A program made the translations under genes and the position numbers. 64,000 nucleotides of DNA from Roseiarcus sp963782255 (GTDB lineage Bacteria > Pseudomonadota > Alphaproteobacteria > Rhizobiales > Beijerinckiaceae): contig CAWAIS010000002.1 in the NCBI GenBank assembly GCA_963782255.1, forward strand, positions 930,001 through 994,000, read 5' to 3'. The notes under the pieces are model-generated. The model did no database searches and had not been told where the DNA came from. It worked only from the letters and a program-made list of their open reading frames with translations. Below are positions 50,964 to 60,240 of the stretch, piece after piece. Numbering within the stretch: the stretch's first letter is position 1; each line of letters starts with the position of its first letter.

Positions 50964-52091
50964 ATGACGACTTACAAGCTGTTTCTTCTTCCGGGCGATG
51001 GAATCGGTCCCGAAGTCATGACCGAAGCAAAAAAGATTATTAGCTACCTAAGGAGCGACGGGGTCGCAAAATTTGAGATCGAAGAGGGCCTCGTCGGCGG
51101 CTGTGCCTACGACGCTCATGGTCGGCCGATTAGCGACGCGGACGTGGCGAAGGCAGCTGCGGCAGATGCCGTCCTCCTCGCGGCTGTGGGCGGCCCAAAC
51201 TGGGATGGCCTCGCGTATGACGTTCGACCCGAAGCGGGTCTTCTTAGGTTGCGTAAAGAACTAGGACTCTATGCAAATCTGCGGCCTGCCGTCTGCTACC
51301 CAGCGCTTGCATCCGCATCATCCCTTAAGCGCGACGTCATCGAAGGCCTCGACATCATGATCGTGCGTGAACTCACTGGAGGGGTCTATTTTGGTGAACC
51401 GAAGCAAATTATTGATCTGGGCAACGGTCAGAAACGGGGGATCGATACCCAAGTTTACGACACTTATGAAATCGAGCGCATAGGACGAGTCGCTTTTGAG
51501 CTCGCCCGAAAACGCAGGAACAAAGTGACTTCAGCGGATAAGCGCAACGTCATGAAGACTGGTTTGTTGTGGAATGAGGTGATCACGGCGCTTCATCAGC
51601 GGGAATACCCGGACGTCACGCTGGAACATAAGCTCGCAGACGCTCTTGGTATGCAGCTCGTGCGTTGGCCGAAGCAATTTGACGTGATCGTAACCGACAA
51701 CTTATTCGGCGACGTGCTCTCGGATGTGTCCGCGATGTTGACTGGTTCGCTCGGAATGTTGCCTTCGGCCTCTCTTGGCCGTCTGGACTCTAGCTCGCGC
51801 AAACGGAAGGCCCTATATGAGCCGGTCCACGGCTCGGCCCCCGACATCGCAGGTAAAGGTATTGGCAATCCAATTGCGATGATTAACTCGTTAGTTATGG
51901 CTCTACGCTATTCTTTTGGGTTAAGTGGAGTGGCAGATAGGGTCGACAATGCAATCTCTACAGTCCTTGCTAAGGGCCTCCGCACCGCAGACATCCGGAG
52001 CGACGACTGTTGCATCGTTTCCACCAGTGAAATGGGGGACGCAATAGTTTCAGAACTTAAGAACATAAATCAAAAGCATGCGCCCGAGTGA
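50964..52091 (+). CDS. leuB: 3-isopropylmalate dehydrogenase
   Basis: A 375-residue enzyme of leucine synthesis. KLFLLPGDGIGPEVMTEAKK is at the N-terminus; RPEAGLLRLRKELGLYANLR has the substrate-binding Arg residues. It also shows VRELTGGVYFGEPKQI, FDVIVTDNLFGDVLSDVSAM with metal-binding Asp, LGMLPSASLG and YEPVHGSAPDIAGKGIGNPI for NAD binding. Complete, and standing alone with its own upstream gap of 129 bp. Confidence 0.95.
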   Translation: MTTYKLFLLPGDGIGPEVMTEAKKIISYLRSDGVAKFEIEEGLVGGCAYDAHGRPISDADVAKAAAADAVLLAAVGGPNWDGLAYDVRPEAGLLRLRKELGLYANLRPAVCYPALASASSLKRDVIEGLDIMIVRELTGGVYFGEPKQIIDLGNGQKRGIDTQVYDTYEIERIGRVAFELARKRRNKVTSADKRNVMKTGLLWNEVITALHQREYPDVTLEHKLADALGMQLVRWPKQFDVIVTDNLFGDVLSDVSAMLTGSLGMLPSASLGRLDSSSRKRKALYEPVHGSAPDIAGKGIGNPIAMINSLVMALRYSFGLSGVADRVDNAISTVLAKGLRTADIRSDDCCIVSTSEMGDAIVSELKNINQKHAPE

Positions 52092-52607
52092 GGCGCTGCG
52101 GTAGGGTCAACCCAACGGCGTAACAAGACGTCGAACCCCTTCGGACGCTTGACGACTTCCAAGCGCAGTCCGGCAGCCGGGACTGGCGCGCCTCTCTTGA
52201 TGGGCCGTTATAGCGCTATCGGCCGCACGGTTCGCGCCAGGGGAAACGCTTTCGGATTTTCTTGAGAATCCTGGCCTTCGCCATCTCGGTCGCGGGTCAC
52301 TCTTGATATTCCATAAGCGTCGTTACCAGCCCACGTGGCACCTTGGCGTAGATGGCAGACGAACATGACCGGGGAGAGGTGCTGGGTGCTGGATCTCGGA
52401 TTGGGCGGTAATCACGCACCGCAGTTGCTTCAGAGTTTCGACGTCGCTACGCGACACGAACTCACCCGCCGCGAAGGCACCGGGAACGCGAACGACATCT
52501 CGCCCGACGCCGTCCCAGGCAGCCTCGTCTTGCTTGGATCGAACAACGTTGTCGGCCATGATTTACCCCGAGAGAGCACCGCCAGATGGCAGGGATCGAC
52601 AAGCCCT
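52092..52607. other. gap after leuB with faint IS-like traces
   Basis: 516 bp without a gene I can support. On the minus strand at about 52108-52190 the codons GLRLEVVKRPKGFDVLLRRW resemble the C-terminal consensus of IS5-type transposases (VKRxxxAKGFxVLPRRWVVERT), but only about 28 residues remain. A 78-codon minus-strand frame (52323-52559, starting MADNVVRSKQDEAAWDGV) is open, but I find no family pattern in it. The segment looks like decayed mobile DNA. Confidence 0.35.
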
Positions 52608-53861
52608 TTAGCCGAACCGCTGCGCCCGGAACGGTGCGGGGTCAATGGTCGGCGTCTCCCCGGTCATCATCTCGGCGATGAGCCGGCCGCTGATGGGCCC
52701 GAGCGTCAGGCCAAGATGATGGTGGGCGAAATCGAGCCAGAGGCCGGGCTTGCCCGGCATCGGCCCGATGACGGGGCGCATGTCGGGCAGGCAGGGACGG
52801 CGGCCGAGCCAGGGCCTTGCGTCCTTCCTGGCTCCGAGCGGAAACATCTCTCTCGCGAACGGCTCTAGGCGGGCCAGGTGCGCGCGCGAGGGCGGATCGT
52901 CGGGTCGAGCGAACTCAGCGCCCGTGGTGAGCCTAAGGCCCTGCGCCATCGGCGTCACCACATAGCCCTTCTCGAGATCGAGCACCGGACGGTTGAGTCC
53001 AGCATTGCCGTTCGGCTTGTAATGCATGTGATAACCGCGCTTGACGAAGAAGGGCAGACGGAGCCCGTGTGCGCGGACGAGATCATTGGACCAGGGGCCG
53101 AGCGCGATCACGACGTCGCGCGCGGCGAGGCGTCCCGACTGGGGCCCGACCATCCAGCCCGCGGCCGACAGCTCGAGGCTCGTGGCGTCGCCCATCTCCA
53201 GCCGTCCGCCGCGCTCGACGAACAGGGCGGCGTAGCTCCGCGTCAAGCCTCGCGGGTCCAGGGTCGTCAGCGGATCGGGGAAATATGCGCCGCCGAGCGC
53301 CGCCTCGCCGACATGCGGCTCGAGGCCCACGAGGGCGGGCCGGTCGAGGAGCGTCGGCGCGACGCCGTAAGGCTTCAATTCCTCGATTTCCTTCTGCGCC
53401 GTCGCCTCGCCGCGCGCGCTCCGCCAGACCTTGATCCAGCCGGTCTCGCGCAGGCGCGCGCTGGCACCGGCCGCTTCCGCGAGTCTCCGGTGCTCGCTGC
53501 TCGCGCCGCCGACGAGCGGCGCCATGGCCTTAGCCGTCTCGCTCTTGCCCGTCGCTGTGGACGCCTGAAAGTAGCGCCAGAGCGCGGGCACGATCGAAGG
53601 CAGCGCGCTGTAACGGACGTGGACGCGCGGATCGCGGTTAAGCGCGGCCCGGACGATCTCGGAGGGATCGCGCGGGAAGAGGTATGGCAGCACCGCTTCG
53701 CTCTGGACGATGCCGGTGTTGCCGAAGCTCGTCTCGCCACCCGCTTCGCCGAGTCGGTCGACGATTGCGACCGTTCGCCCGCGCGCCTGAAGGGCGAGAG
53801 CGGCGGACACGCCGACGATCCCGGCGCCGAGCACGATGGCGTCAACTCTTCGCGACGGCAT
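52608..53861 (-). CDS. FAD-dependent D-amino-acid dehydrogenase-like oxidoreductase
   Basis: A 417-residue DAO-family flavoprotein (DadA-like). The dinucleotide motif is AIVLGAGIVGVSAALALQAR; AIVDRLGEAGGETSFGNTGI is the second FAD segment; ARDVVIALGPWSNDLVRAHG is the conserved ATG-like motif; RPCLPDMRPVIGPMPGKPGL and LWLDFAHHHLGLTLGPISGR form the C-terminal FAD contacts. It oxidises a D-amino acid or similar amine; the substrate is not evident. The ATG at 53861 was chosen over a TTG two codons upstream. A long antisense frame over this gene (52878-54017) is a shadow. Confidence 0.85.
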   Translation of the reverse strand: MPSRRVDAIVLGAGIVGVSAALALQARGRTVAIVDRLGEAGGETSFGNTGIVQSEAVLPYLFPRDPSEIVRAALNRDPRVHVRYSALPSIVPALWRYFQASTATGKSETAKAMAPLVGGASSEHRRLAEAAGASARLRETGWIKVWRSARGEATAQKEIEELKPYGVAPTLLDRPALVGLEPHVGEAALGGAYFPDPLTTLDPRGLTRSYAALFVERGGRLEMGDATSLELSAAGWMVGPQSGRLAARDVVIALGPWSNDLVRAHGLRLPFFVKRGYHMHYKPNGNAGLNRPVLDLEKGYVVTPMAQGLRLTTGAEFARPDDPPSRAHLARLEPFAREMFPLGARKDARPWLGRRPCLPDMRPVIGPMPGKPGLWLDFAHHHLGLTLGPISGRLIAEMMTGETPTIDPAPFRAQRFG

Positions 53862-54189
53862 GGACAAACTCCACGGGCGTTGCGGCCAGGGTCGATAGCC
53901 CGTCGAAAGACCGTCGTCCTTCGAGACGTCCTACGGGACCCCGACCTGGTCGCCGATCGCGTCTCCAAGAGCGCCCCTTGGCGATGCGCCTCGATTTCAC
54001 GACCGTTGTTCCTATAGGCCGATGCGTAACCTCAGCAAGCGTCGAGGTCCCTTGGCGAAGTCCTAAATTGTCAAGGCCAAAGAGCTTGGTCCGGAACGCC
54101 GGGTCGATGCAGGCTCTGAGGCGCTTTCGGCGCAGGGAGCCCCGTGTCTTATCGGCGCTAAGGACACCCCGCACAATAAGTGCTACGGT
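53862..54189. other. gap between the oxidoreductase and ISAzo13
   Basis: 328 bp. Several short frames are open but none resembles a known protein. It must include the promoter of the leftward oxidoreductase gene and the end of the ISAzo13 element. Confidence 0.4.
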
Positions 54190-54835
54190 TCAGGGTGGCC
54201 TGGGCTTGATCGTGTAGTTCCATTCAGGATGGAACTGATCGCCGGTGATGTCGAGGCGCTTCATCGCGGCATTGCTGACTTTGATGCCCTTTTGATAGCG
54301 GCGCGTGTCGAGCGCGCTTTCGACCTTGAGCCCGGCGTTGGTGGTGGTTGCGCCGATCAACTCGACCACGGCAAGACGATCCGTGAGCGGTCGGCCGCGC
54401 CAGTTCTGCGTGATGTGGCAGAACAGGCGGTGCTCGATCTTGTTCCACTTCGATGTGCCTGGCGGATAGTGGTGGACGTGGATCGCAAGCCCGGTCTCGT
54501 CGGCGAGCTTTTGCAGTTCGAGTTTCCAGAGCCGCACGCGCGCCCCATTCGAGCCGCCGCAGTCCGCCGTGATCGTCAGTTCTCGCGCCTGCGGATAGCG
54601 CTGTCGTCCCATGCGTTCGAGCCAGCAGCGGATCGACGCCACGGCAAACTCGGCGGTGTCGCTGGTGATCCCGACGCTGACGAAACCGGCATTGGCGGTC
54701 ACATCATACACCCCATAAGGCACGACCTTGCCGAGCTTCTTGTCCTCGAAGTCGTGCACGTTCACGCGCCGCGGATCGCCTTTCGGACGATAGTCGGTTC
54801 CGCCGTTCTTGAAGTTGCCGAGCAACTCCTTCTTC
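54190..54835 (-). pseudogene. ISAzo13-family transposase, 5'-truncated
   Basis: The frame reads TKKELLGNFKNGGTDYRPKG, VPYGVYDVTANAGFVSVGIT, DTAEFAVASIRCWLERMGRQ, ELTITADCGGSNGARVRLWK, YPPGTSKWNKIEHRLFCHIT and ending FHPEWNYTIKPRPP. It is the C-terminal 210 or so residues of ISAzo13 transposases, with the catalytic D in TADCGGSNG and the E in WNKIEHRLF. The N-terminal half was removed where the IS66 end GTAAGC begins at 54836. Confidence 0.88.
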
Positions 54836-54851
54836 GTAAGCGGCGTTTTCA

Positions 54852-55035
54852 GGCCACGGCTTTGAGCGGCTCCGCTTTCACGTAGGCCCATGGCAGGAGA
54901 TCGTCGATATCGCGGTTTAGATGGCCGTTGACGATCTTGGCGAGTGTGTCGGCGAGATAGACGTGAGGGTCAACCCCGTTGAGCTTGCAGCTTTCGACCA
55001 GCGAGGCGATGATCGCCCAGTTTTCTCCGCCGCCG
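54852..55035 (-). pseudogene. IS66 TnpC, severed C-terminal end
   Basis: Reads SDGGGENWAIIASLVESCKL, NGVDPHVYLADTLAKIVNGH, LNRDIDDLLPWAYVKAEPLK and AVA then stop. This is the IS66 C-terminal domain. It overlaps by a few residues the break in the main tnpC frame at about 57610 (FAGSDEG), consistent with an insertion at that point. Confidence 0.85.
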
Positions 55036-55067
55036 TCCGACGCGACGCCATGATGCCGGGAGTCTGG

Positions 55068-55480
55068 GCCGTGAGGTCGTCGTCTCCTATCCCTTCCATC
55101 CGCTATTCGAGAAGCCGGCCATTGTCGTCGCCGATCAGATGCATGGCGGGGCTCGTCATCTGACGCTCCGCACGGAGCGAGGCGATTCGTTTCTCGTTCC
55201 GGAGTGGATGACGCAGTCGGACGCCGCAAACGTCAAGGTCGTTGAAGCTCCCTGCATTTCCGTCGCCCAGCTTCGCGCTCTTCGAGCCTTCCTGGATTCG
55301 ATCCTAGCCTCATCGGCGGGGAACGCCGTCCCCGGCGAAGGAGGCGCGAATGGCGAGACATTGGACCCTGCCGCAAAAGGATCTTTTCGAGCCCTCGGCG
55401 CCGGTGAGCCAACTCACGGAGACCGAGCGACGAGAGGCGCTGGATTTACTGCAGGCGCTGTTGGTCGAAGCGATGAATAG
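55068..55480 (+). CDS. DUF5372-like accessory protein of the recombinase element
   Basis: The frame reads REVVVSYPFHPLFEKPAIVV, ADQMHGGARHLTLRTERGDS, FLVPEWMTQSDAANVKVVEA and VAQLRALRAFLDSILASS. The YPFHPLxGxxxxV pattern with a later FLVPxWMT is typical of the small proteins, often named DUF5372, that precede serine recombinases in alphaproteobacterial elements. No start codon with a good ribosome-binding site is seen; the first ATG (55140) is internal. It overlaps the next small gene by 131 bases in another frame. Confidence 0.55.
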
Positions 55481-55541
55481 CACGCCGGAGAAGGCGCCCG
55501 CGAACCGAGCGGAGACGTGCGATGACGAAGATTTCGCCTGA
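55350..55541 (+). CDS. 63-residue protein of the recombinase element
   Basis: MARHWTLPQKDLFEPSAPVS, then QLTETERREALDLLQALLVE and an acidic tail. GGAGGCG lies just before the ATG. It is a recurrent small gene directly upstream of this recombinase type; its stop lies 20 bases inside the recombinase start. The role is unknown; it may control the recombinase. Confidence 0.65.
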   Translation: MARHWTLPQKDLFEPSAPVSQLTETERREALDLLQALLVEAMNSTPEKAPANRAETCDDEDFA

Positions 55542-57585
55542 ACATCTGGCTCGCAGCGCAGTTGTCTACGTCCGGCAATCGACGGCTGAGCAAGTCGCTC
55601 ACAATCTGGAGAGCCAGCGTCGACAATATGGCCTTGCCGACAGAGCGAGATTGCTTGGCTGGCAGGACGTGGAGGTCATCGACGACGACCTGGGCCGATC
55701 GGCTGGCGGCGTCAGACGCCCGGGCTTCGAGAGGCTGCTCGCGGCGATCTGTGAGGGGCGCGTCGGCGCTGTCATGTCGGTCGAGGCGTCGCGCCTGGCC
55801 CGCAACGGGCGTGACTGGCACACCCTTCTGGAGTTTTGCGGCCTGGTCGGCACGATCATCGTCGACGAAGACGGCGTATACGATCCTGCTTCGCCGAACG
55901 ACCGGTTGTTGCTCGGCATGAAAGGGACGATGAGCGAAATGGAGCTGTCGGTCTTCCGCCAGCGCTCCATCGAAGCGATGAAGCAGAAGGCGCGTCGCGG
56001 CGAGCTCTTCTTGACCGTGGACGTGGGCTACGTGAAGACGGGGCGCGATCTGATCGAAAAGGATCCCGATCGGCGCGTCCAGGAAGCCATCGGCCTGGTG
56101 TTTCGCAGGTACGCGGAACTCCAATCAATCCGGCAAGTGCTCGTGTGGTTCAGGCAAGAGAAGATTCTGTTGCCTGTTTTGACGGTTGGAACCGCTGCCG
56201 AGCGGATCGTCTGGAAAACGCCGGTGTACTCGACCGTGCATCATATTCTGACCAACCCGGTCTACGCCGGCGCCTACGCCTTCGGGCGTCGAACGACGCG
56301 CGTCGTCATCGAGAACGGGCGAAAGCACGTCCTACGGAATATGCAGCGCGATTGGAGAAGCTGGGGCGTTTTGATCCCCGATCACCACGAGGGCTATATT
56401 TCCTGGACCGATTTCGAGAGGAATCAGACCCTGATCGCCGACAACGCCAACGGCAAACGGTTCATGAGCCGCGGCGCCATTCGCCGCGGTGAAGCTCTGC
56501 TGATCGGTCTCTTTCGTTGCGCGCGGTGCGGACGAAAGCTTCGTGTCCGCTACAGCGACGGGGCCGCACGCTACCAATGCGTCGGTGCGTTCTCTCATCT
56601 GGCGGCGGCCCGTTGCATCAGCTTCAGCGGAATGCGTGCGGACCGGATGGTCGCCAAGGAGGTGCTCGATCGCCTCCAGCCCCTGGGTGTGGAGGCGGCC
56701 TTGGCGGCGATTGACGCCCGTAGTCATAGGCGCTCGGAGAAGCAAGGACAGCTCGAATTCGCGCTTCAGCAAGCCCGCTATGAGGCGGCCCGTGCTCAGC
56801 GTCAGTACGATGCGGCCGATCCGGACAATCGGCTCGTAGCTGGCGAGCTGGAGCGACGTTGGAACGAGCGGCTGGTCGTGGTGCGCAATCTCGAAGCCGA
56901 ACTCGACCAACTCGGCGCCGAACAGGCGGAGGCTCTTTCCGTCGCGGATCGAGGCCGCCTCATGATGTTGGGCCGAGATCTAACACAAGCCTGGGACAGC
57001 CCAGGCGCTACGGCCGAGACGCGCAAGAAAATTATCCGCACCGTCATCTCCGAAATTGTCGTCGACGTCGTCGGCTATAGCCTCGAGCTTGTCATTCATT
57101 GGCAAGGTGGAGATCACACGCGCCTCGACGTGAAGAAAAACAAGTTCGGCCACACGCGATGGGTCACCGACGCTGACATCGTCGACCTCTTGCGCGCATT
57201 GGCCCGTCACATGCCCGATCACGCGATCGCCATGGTTCTCAATCGATCGGGAAAAACGACGAGCCACGACCACAGTTGGACCCGCGGCAGTGTCTGCTCG
57301 CTGCGTCATCAGAACGACATCGCAATTCATCGACCGGGGGAACGGGCCGAACGCGGCGAGGCCACGATCAATGAAGCCGCCGCGATCCTCGACGTCAGTA
57401 CGTCAACCGTGCGTCGCTTGATCGCCGAACGAGCGCTTTCCGCGAGCCAGCCGTGCAAGGGCGCGCCCTGGATAATCCCCCATGCCGAGTTGGCGCGCGA
57501 GACCGTTCGGCGCGAAGCCAGCGCTCGGCGGTCGCGACGCCCGCCGCCGTCTGACTATCACCAGAAAAATCTCTTTGAGATATAA
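55522..57585 (+). CDS. large serine recombinase
   Basis: A 687-residue protein. The resolvase domain has SAVVYVRQSTAEQVAHNLES with the catalytic Ser in RQST, then VIDDDLGRSAGGVRRPGFER, VMSVEASRLARNGRDWHTLL and KGTMSEMELSVFRQRSIEAM. The recombinase domain follows (HHILTNPVYAGAYAFGRRTT). A zinc ribbon has FRCARCGRKLRVRYSDGAAR and YQC with a later Cys, then a coiled coil (about 390-480). The C-terminus holds a helix-turn-helix (NEAAAILDVSTSTVRRLIAE). It is complete and probably mobilises this element. Confidence 0.92.
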   Translation: MTKISPEHLARSAVVYVRQSTAEQVAHNLESQRRQYGLADRARLLGWQDVEVIDDDLGRSAGGVRRPGFERLLAAICEGRVGAVMSVEASRLARNGRDWHTLLEFCGLVGTIIVDEDGVYDPASPNDRLLLGMKGTMSEMELSVFRQRSIEAMKQKARRGELFLTVDVGYVKTGRDLIEKDPDRRVQEAIGLVFRRYAELQSIRQVLVWFRQEKILLPVLTVGTAAERIVWKTPVYSTVHHILTNPVYAGAYAFGRRTTRVVIENGRKHVLRNMQRDWRSWGVLIPDHHEGYISWTDFERNQTLIADNANGKRFMSRGAIRRGEALLIGLFRCARCGRKLRVRYSDGAARYQCVGAFSHLAAARCISFSGMRADRMVAKEVLDRLQPLGVEAALAAIDARSHRRSEKQGQLEFALQQARYEAARAQRQYDAADPDNRLVAGELERRWNERLVVVRNLEAELDQLGAEQAEALSVADRGRLMMLGRDLTQAWDSPGATAETRKKIIRTVISEIVVDVVGYSLELVIHWQGGDHTRLDVKKNKFGHTRWVTDADIVDLLRALARHMPDHAIAMVLNRSGKTTSHDHSWTRGSVCSLRHQNDIAIHRPGERAERGEATINEAAAILDVSTSTVRRLIAERALSASQPCKGAPWIIPHAELARETVRREASARRSRRPPPSDYHQKNLFEI

Positions 57586-57605
57586 GGACATGACGAGATG
57601 AGCAG

Positions 57606-59395
57606 TATGAAGCCCCCTCGTCGCTTCCCGCAAACAAGTGATTTTTGCGGCCGAGCGCCACGGGACGAATCGCGCGCTCGACGGGATTGGTGTCGAGTTC
57701 GATGCGGCCGTCGTGCAGAAAGCGCGTCAATCCCTGCCAACGGGAGAGCGCATAGCGGATCGCCTCGGCGAGCTTGCTCTTCTTGCTGATGAGGACGAGC
57801 TTTTCCCGCAACCACGGTTCGAGTTCAGCGAGGAGCGCTCGGGTCCTGGCTTGGCGAATGTCGCGCCGCTGCTCAGGCCCGCGGCCGCGAATGTCGGTCT
57901 CGACGGCATAAAGCGCCGCGATGCGTTGCAGCGCTTCGCTGGCGATCGGCGAGGCGCCGCCGACGGCGAGCTCATAAAAACGCCGTCTCACATGCGGCCA
58001 GCAGAACGCGAGGCTCACCTCGCCCTTTTCAGCAAGGGCGCGATAGCCGGCGTAGCCGTCGACCTGAAGTACGCCCTTGAAGCCGGCAAGATGGGCGATT
58101 GGCTGCGACGCCTTGCGGTCGGGCGCATAGACGTAGGCGACCGCCGGCGGGTCCGACCCGCCCCAGGGCCTGTCGTCTCGCGCATAGGCCCAAAGCTGGC
58201 CAGTCTTGGTGCGCCCGCGGCCCGGATCGAGCACCGGCGCCGTCGTCTCGTCGGCAAACAGCTTCGTCGATGACCGCAGATGCGCGAGAATGCGCTCGTG
58301 CACGGGCCGCAAATGGAACGCAGCGCGTCCGACCCAGTCGGCGAGCGTCGAGCGATCGAGGCGGACGCCCTGGCGCTCGTAAATCTGCGCCTGGCGATAG
58401 AGCGGCAGGTGATCGGCGTATTTGGCGACGAGCACGTGCGCGACCGTCGCCTCGGTCGGCAGGCCGCCCTCGATCAGCCGCGCCGGGGCCGGCGATTGCA
58501 CGACAACGTCCTCGCAAGCGCGGCAGGCGTATTTGGGCCGACGCACGACCAGCACCCGGAACTGCGCCGGCACGACGTCGAGCTTCTCGCTGACGTCCTC
58601 GCCAATCTGGTGAAGCTTGCCCCTACAGCAAGGACAGGCCTTGTCCTCAACGTCGACAATCGTCTCGATGCGCGGCAGATGCGACGGCAAAGCTCCACGG
58701 TTCGCGCGCCGCTTGCGCGTCGCCGCCGCCCGCTCAGTGGGAGATCTTGCCTCGGCTTCCGCAGCCGCGCCCGCCTCTTTCTGCTCGAGGTCTTCGAGCG
58801 CGAGCAGCAATTGATCCTCCGACAACGTCTCGGCGCGACGCCCGAAGCGATGGCGCTGCAATTCCTTGATGATCTGGGCCAGCCGTTCGCTACGGATCTG
58901 CTCGGCGATCAGCATCGCCTTCAGTGTTTCGGGATCGTCGGGAAGCGCGTCGACGGCCTGCGGCATAGTCGTGACGAGACCATGATTCGCGGGGCTTTGC
59001 GACGGTATTGCTCGCCCTGATTCACTATGTCGTGAGGTCAGCCCGGCAGCCTCGGCGCCGGCGTGTCCTTCGTAAGCGCGCACGCGCTTCCAGTCGAGAC
59101 CTTCGATGAGCGCCGAGAGCTGCGCGGCCGACAGGCGCATCACCCCGTCCTCGATCTTCGGCCATTGGAACCGACCGTCCTCGAGCCGCTTGGCGAACAG
59201 GCACACGCCCGTTCCGTCCCAGAACACCAGCTTCACCCGATCCGCGCGTTTGGCGCGGAAGACGTAGACCGCCCCGTCGAACGGATCGGCCTGCATGACC
59301 TCGCGCACCAAAGCCGCCAAGCCTTCAGCCCCTTTGCGGAAGTCGACGGCCTTCGTCGCGACCATCACCCGCACCGCACCCGTCGGTCCAATCAC
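57606..59395 (-). CDS. IS66 TnpB-TnpC in-frame fusion, C-terminally cut
   Basis: One open frame holds TnpB (IGPTGAVRVMVATKAVDFRK, DPFDGAVYVFRAKRADRVKL, WDGTGVCLFAKRLEDGRFQW) and then TnpC (TTMPQAVDALPDDPETLKAM, KELQRHRFGRRAETLSEDQL, KACPCCRGKLHQIG, LFADETTAPVLDPGRGRTKT, DGYAGYRAL, IELDTNPVERAIRPVALGRK). TnpC keeps its zinc finger and catalytic D-D-E residues but loses its last 60 residues to the recombinase element at FAGSDEG. TnpB begins with a GTG (59395) overlapping the tnpA stop. In most IS66 elements tnpB and tnpC are separate genes; here no stop separates them. Confidence 0.85.
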
Positions 59396-59829
59396 TTCGC
59401 CGCCTTCAGCGCGCCGATGATCGCCGCCACCATCGCCGCATCCGCCCCGGGCCAGACCCACACGCTCGAACCTTCGATGTCCAGTTCGATCGAGTGCGGG
59501 CGCGCTACAGCCGCATTGTTTGTCGCGTCAAAGTTGGATGATGCGGCGGCGTTCGCCGTCTCGACAACCGCCGGAACGAACGGCGGCGCATCGATCCTTG
59601 CCTCCGCCTTGCGACGCGCCTCCCGGCGCCAAGCGAACAACTGCTGCGGCGTCAGGCCATGACGACGCGCGACATGGCAGGCCCGAACCCCTTCCTCGAA
59701 GCTCTCGGCGACAATCGCCGCCTTCTCTCTGGCGCTCCAACTTCGCCGCCGTCCCGCGCCAGTGAAAATCTCGACTCGCCGCGCGGGAACTTCTTCCTCC
59801 GACACGTGCTTACGCTCTGAAATCGACAT
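59392..59829 (-). CDS. IS66 accessory protein TnpA
   Basis: A 145-residue product with a helix-turn-helix: RRRSWSAREKAAIVAESFEE, GVRACHVARRHGLTPQQLFA and WRREARRKA. This is the IS66-type TnpA/transposase-8 domain. The C-terminus IELDIEGSSVWVWPGADAAM is also typical. The ATG at 59829 lies close to the right end of the IS. The stop overlaps the tnpB GTG. Confidence 0.88.
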   Translation of the reverse strand: MSISERKHVSEEEVPARRVEIFTGAGRRRSWSAREKAAIVAESFEEGVRACHVARRHGLTPQQLFAWRREARRKAEARIDAPPFVPAVVETANAAASSNFDATNNAAVARPHSIELDIEGSSVWVWPGADAAMVAAIIGALKAAK

Positions 59830-59905
59830 GTGTCGGAGCCCTCTTTCGCCCCGACTATCGCCACCACGCCCGCCCCGGAAAAGATGATGTCAAAACAGCG
59901 CTTAC

Positions 59906-60156
59906 TAACGTGTGCCTGGTGTCGAGTTTATTTGCCCGACGCCGGCTGGGTTGAATTCGACCCCACCAACGGCATTGTCGCGAATAGAGATCTCATTCGC
60001 GTCGCGGTGGCGCGAGACGCTCGACGCGCCATTGCTCTTCACGGGTCGTATTTCGGCAACCCCGCGGACGAAGAGGGAATCGTCGTGTCCGTCAATGTCC
60101 GACGTCTCCCCGAACAAGAACTCTCCCCTCATGTTTGCGATGACCCGGAAACATGA
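59906..60156 (+). pseudogene. transglutaminase-like protein, 3' fragment
   Basis: Reads TCAWCRVYLPDAGWVEFDPT, NGIVANRDLIRVAVARDARR, AIALHGSYFGNPADEEGIVV and SVNVRRL to a stop at 60156. The HAWCxVYLPGxGWxxFDPTNG motif carries the catalytic Asp of bacterial transglutaminase-like proteases (here the usual HAW is CAW, at the junction). The upstream Cys and His domain has been removed by the IS66 end at 59905. Confidence 0.8.
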
Positions 60157-60240
60157 GGTTTTCTCACGCGGCGCCAGCGTTCGCGCAGTGCGCATTTGTT
60201 TCAGCCGCGCCCCTTTGACTGCGCCAGCGCGACGATCGTC

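Larger units (their letters stand above)
55036..57605 (+). mobile_element. serine-recombinase element inserted in IS66 tnpC
   Basis: About 2.57 kb holding three overlapping plus-strand genes: a DUF5372-like protein (5' end lost or cryptic), a 63-residue protein and a large serine recombinase. IS66 tnpC coding sequence stops on one side (SDEG, near 57607) and resumes on the other (SDGGGENW, near 55035). No clear terminal inverted repeat was seen, as is usual for large serine recombinases. The exact ends are estimates. Confidence 0.75.
54836..59905. mobile_element. IS66-family element interrupted by a serine-recombinase element
   Basis: The left end GTAAGCGGCGTTTTCA (54836) and right end, read inward from 59905, GTAAGCGCTGTTTTGACA are IS66-type terminal repeats. 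Between them, on the minus strand, run tnpA, a tnpB-tnpC frame and, after a 2.6-kb foreign insertion, the last 60 codons of tnpC. The 8 bases outside each end differ (CCTTCTTC left, TAACGTGT right), so there is no target duplication and the flanks (ISAzo13 left, transglutaminase right) did not belong together before. Confidence 0.85.

Noticed and set aside
52878..54017. A 379-codon plus-strand frame
   Set aside because: Antisense to the DadA-like oxidoreductase; a GC-rich shadow.
53842..54174. 110-codon minus-strand frame between the oxidoreductase and ISAzo13
   Set aside because: No family pattern, no start signal and overlap with the oxidoreductase start.
57395..57605. C-terminal extension of the IS66 frame beyond SDEG
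   Set aside because: It is read from the opposite strand of the serine recombinase after the insertion junction and has no IS66 identity.
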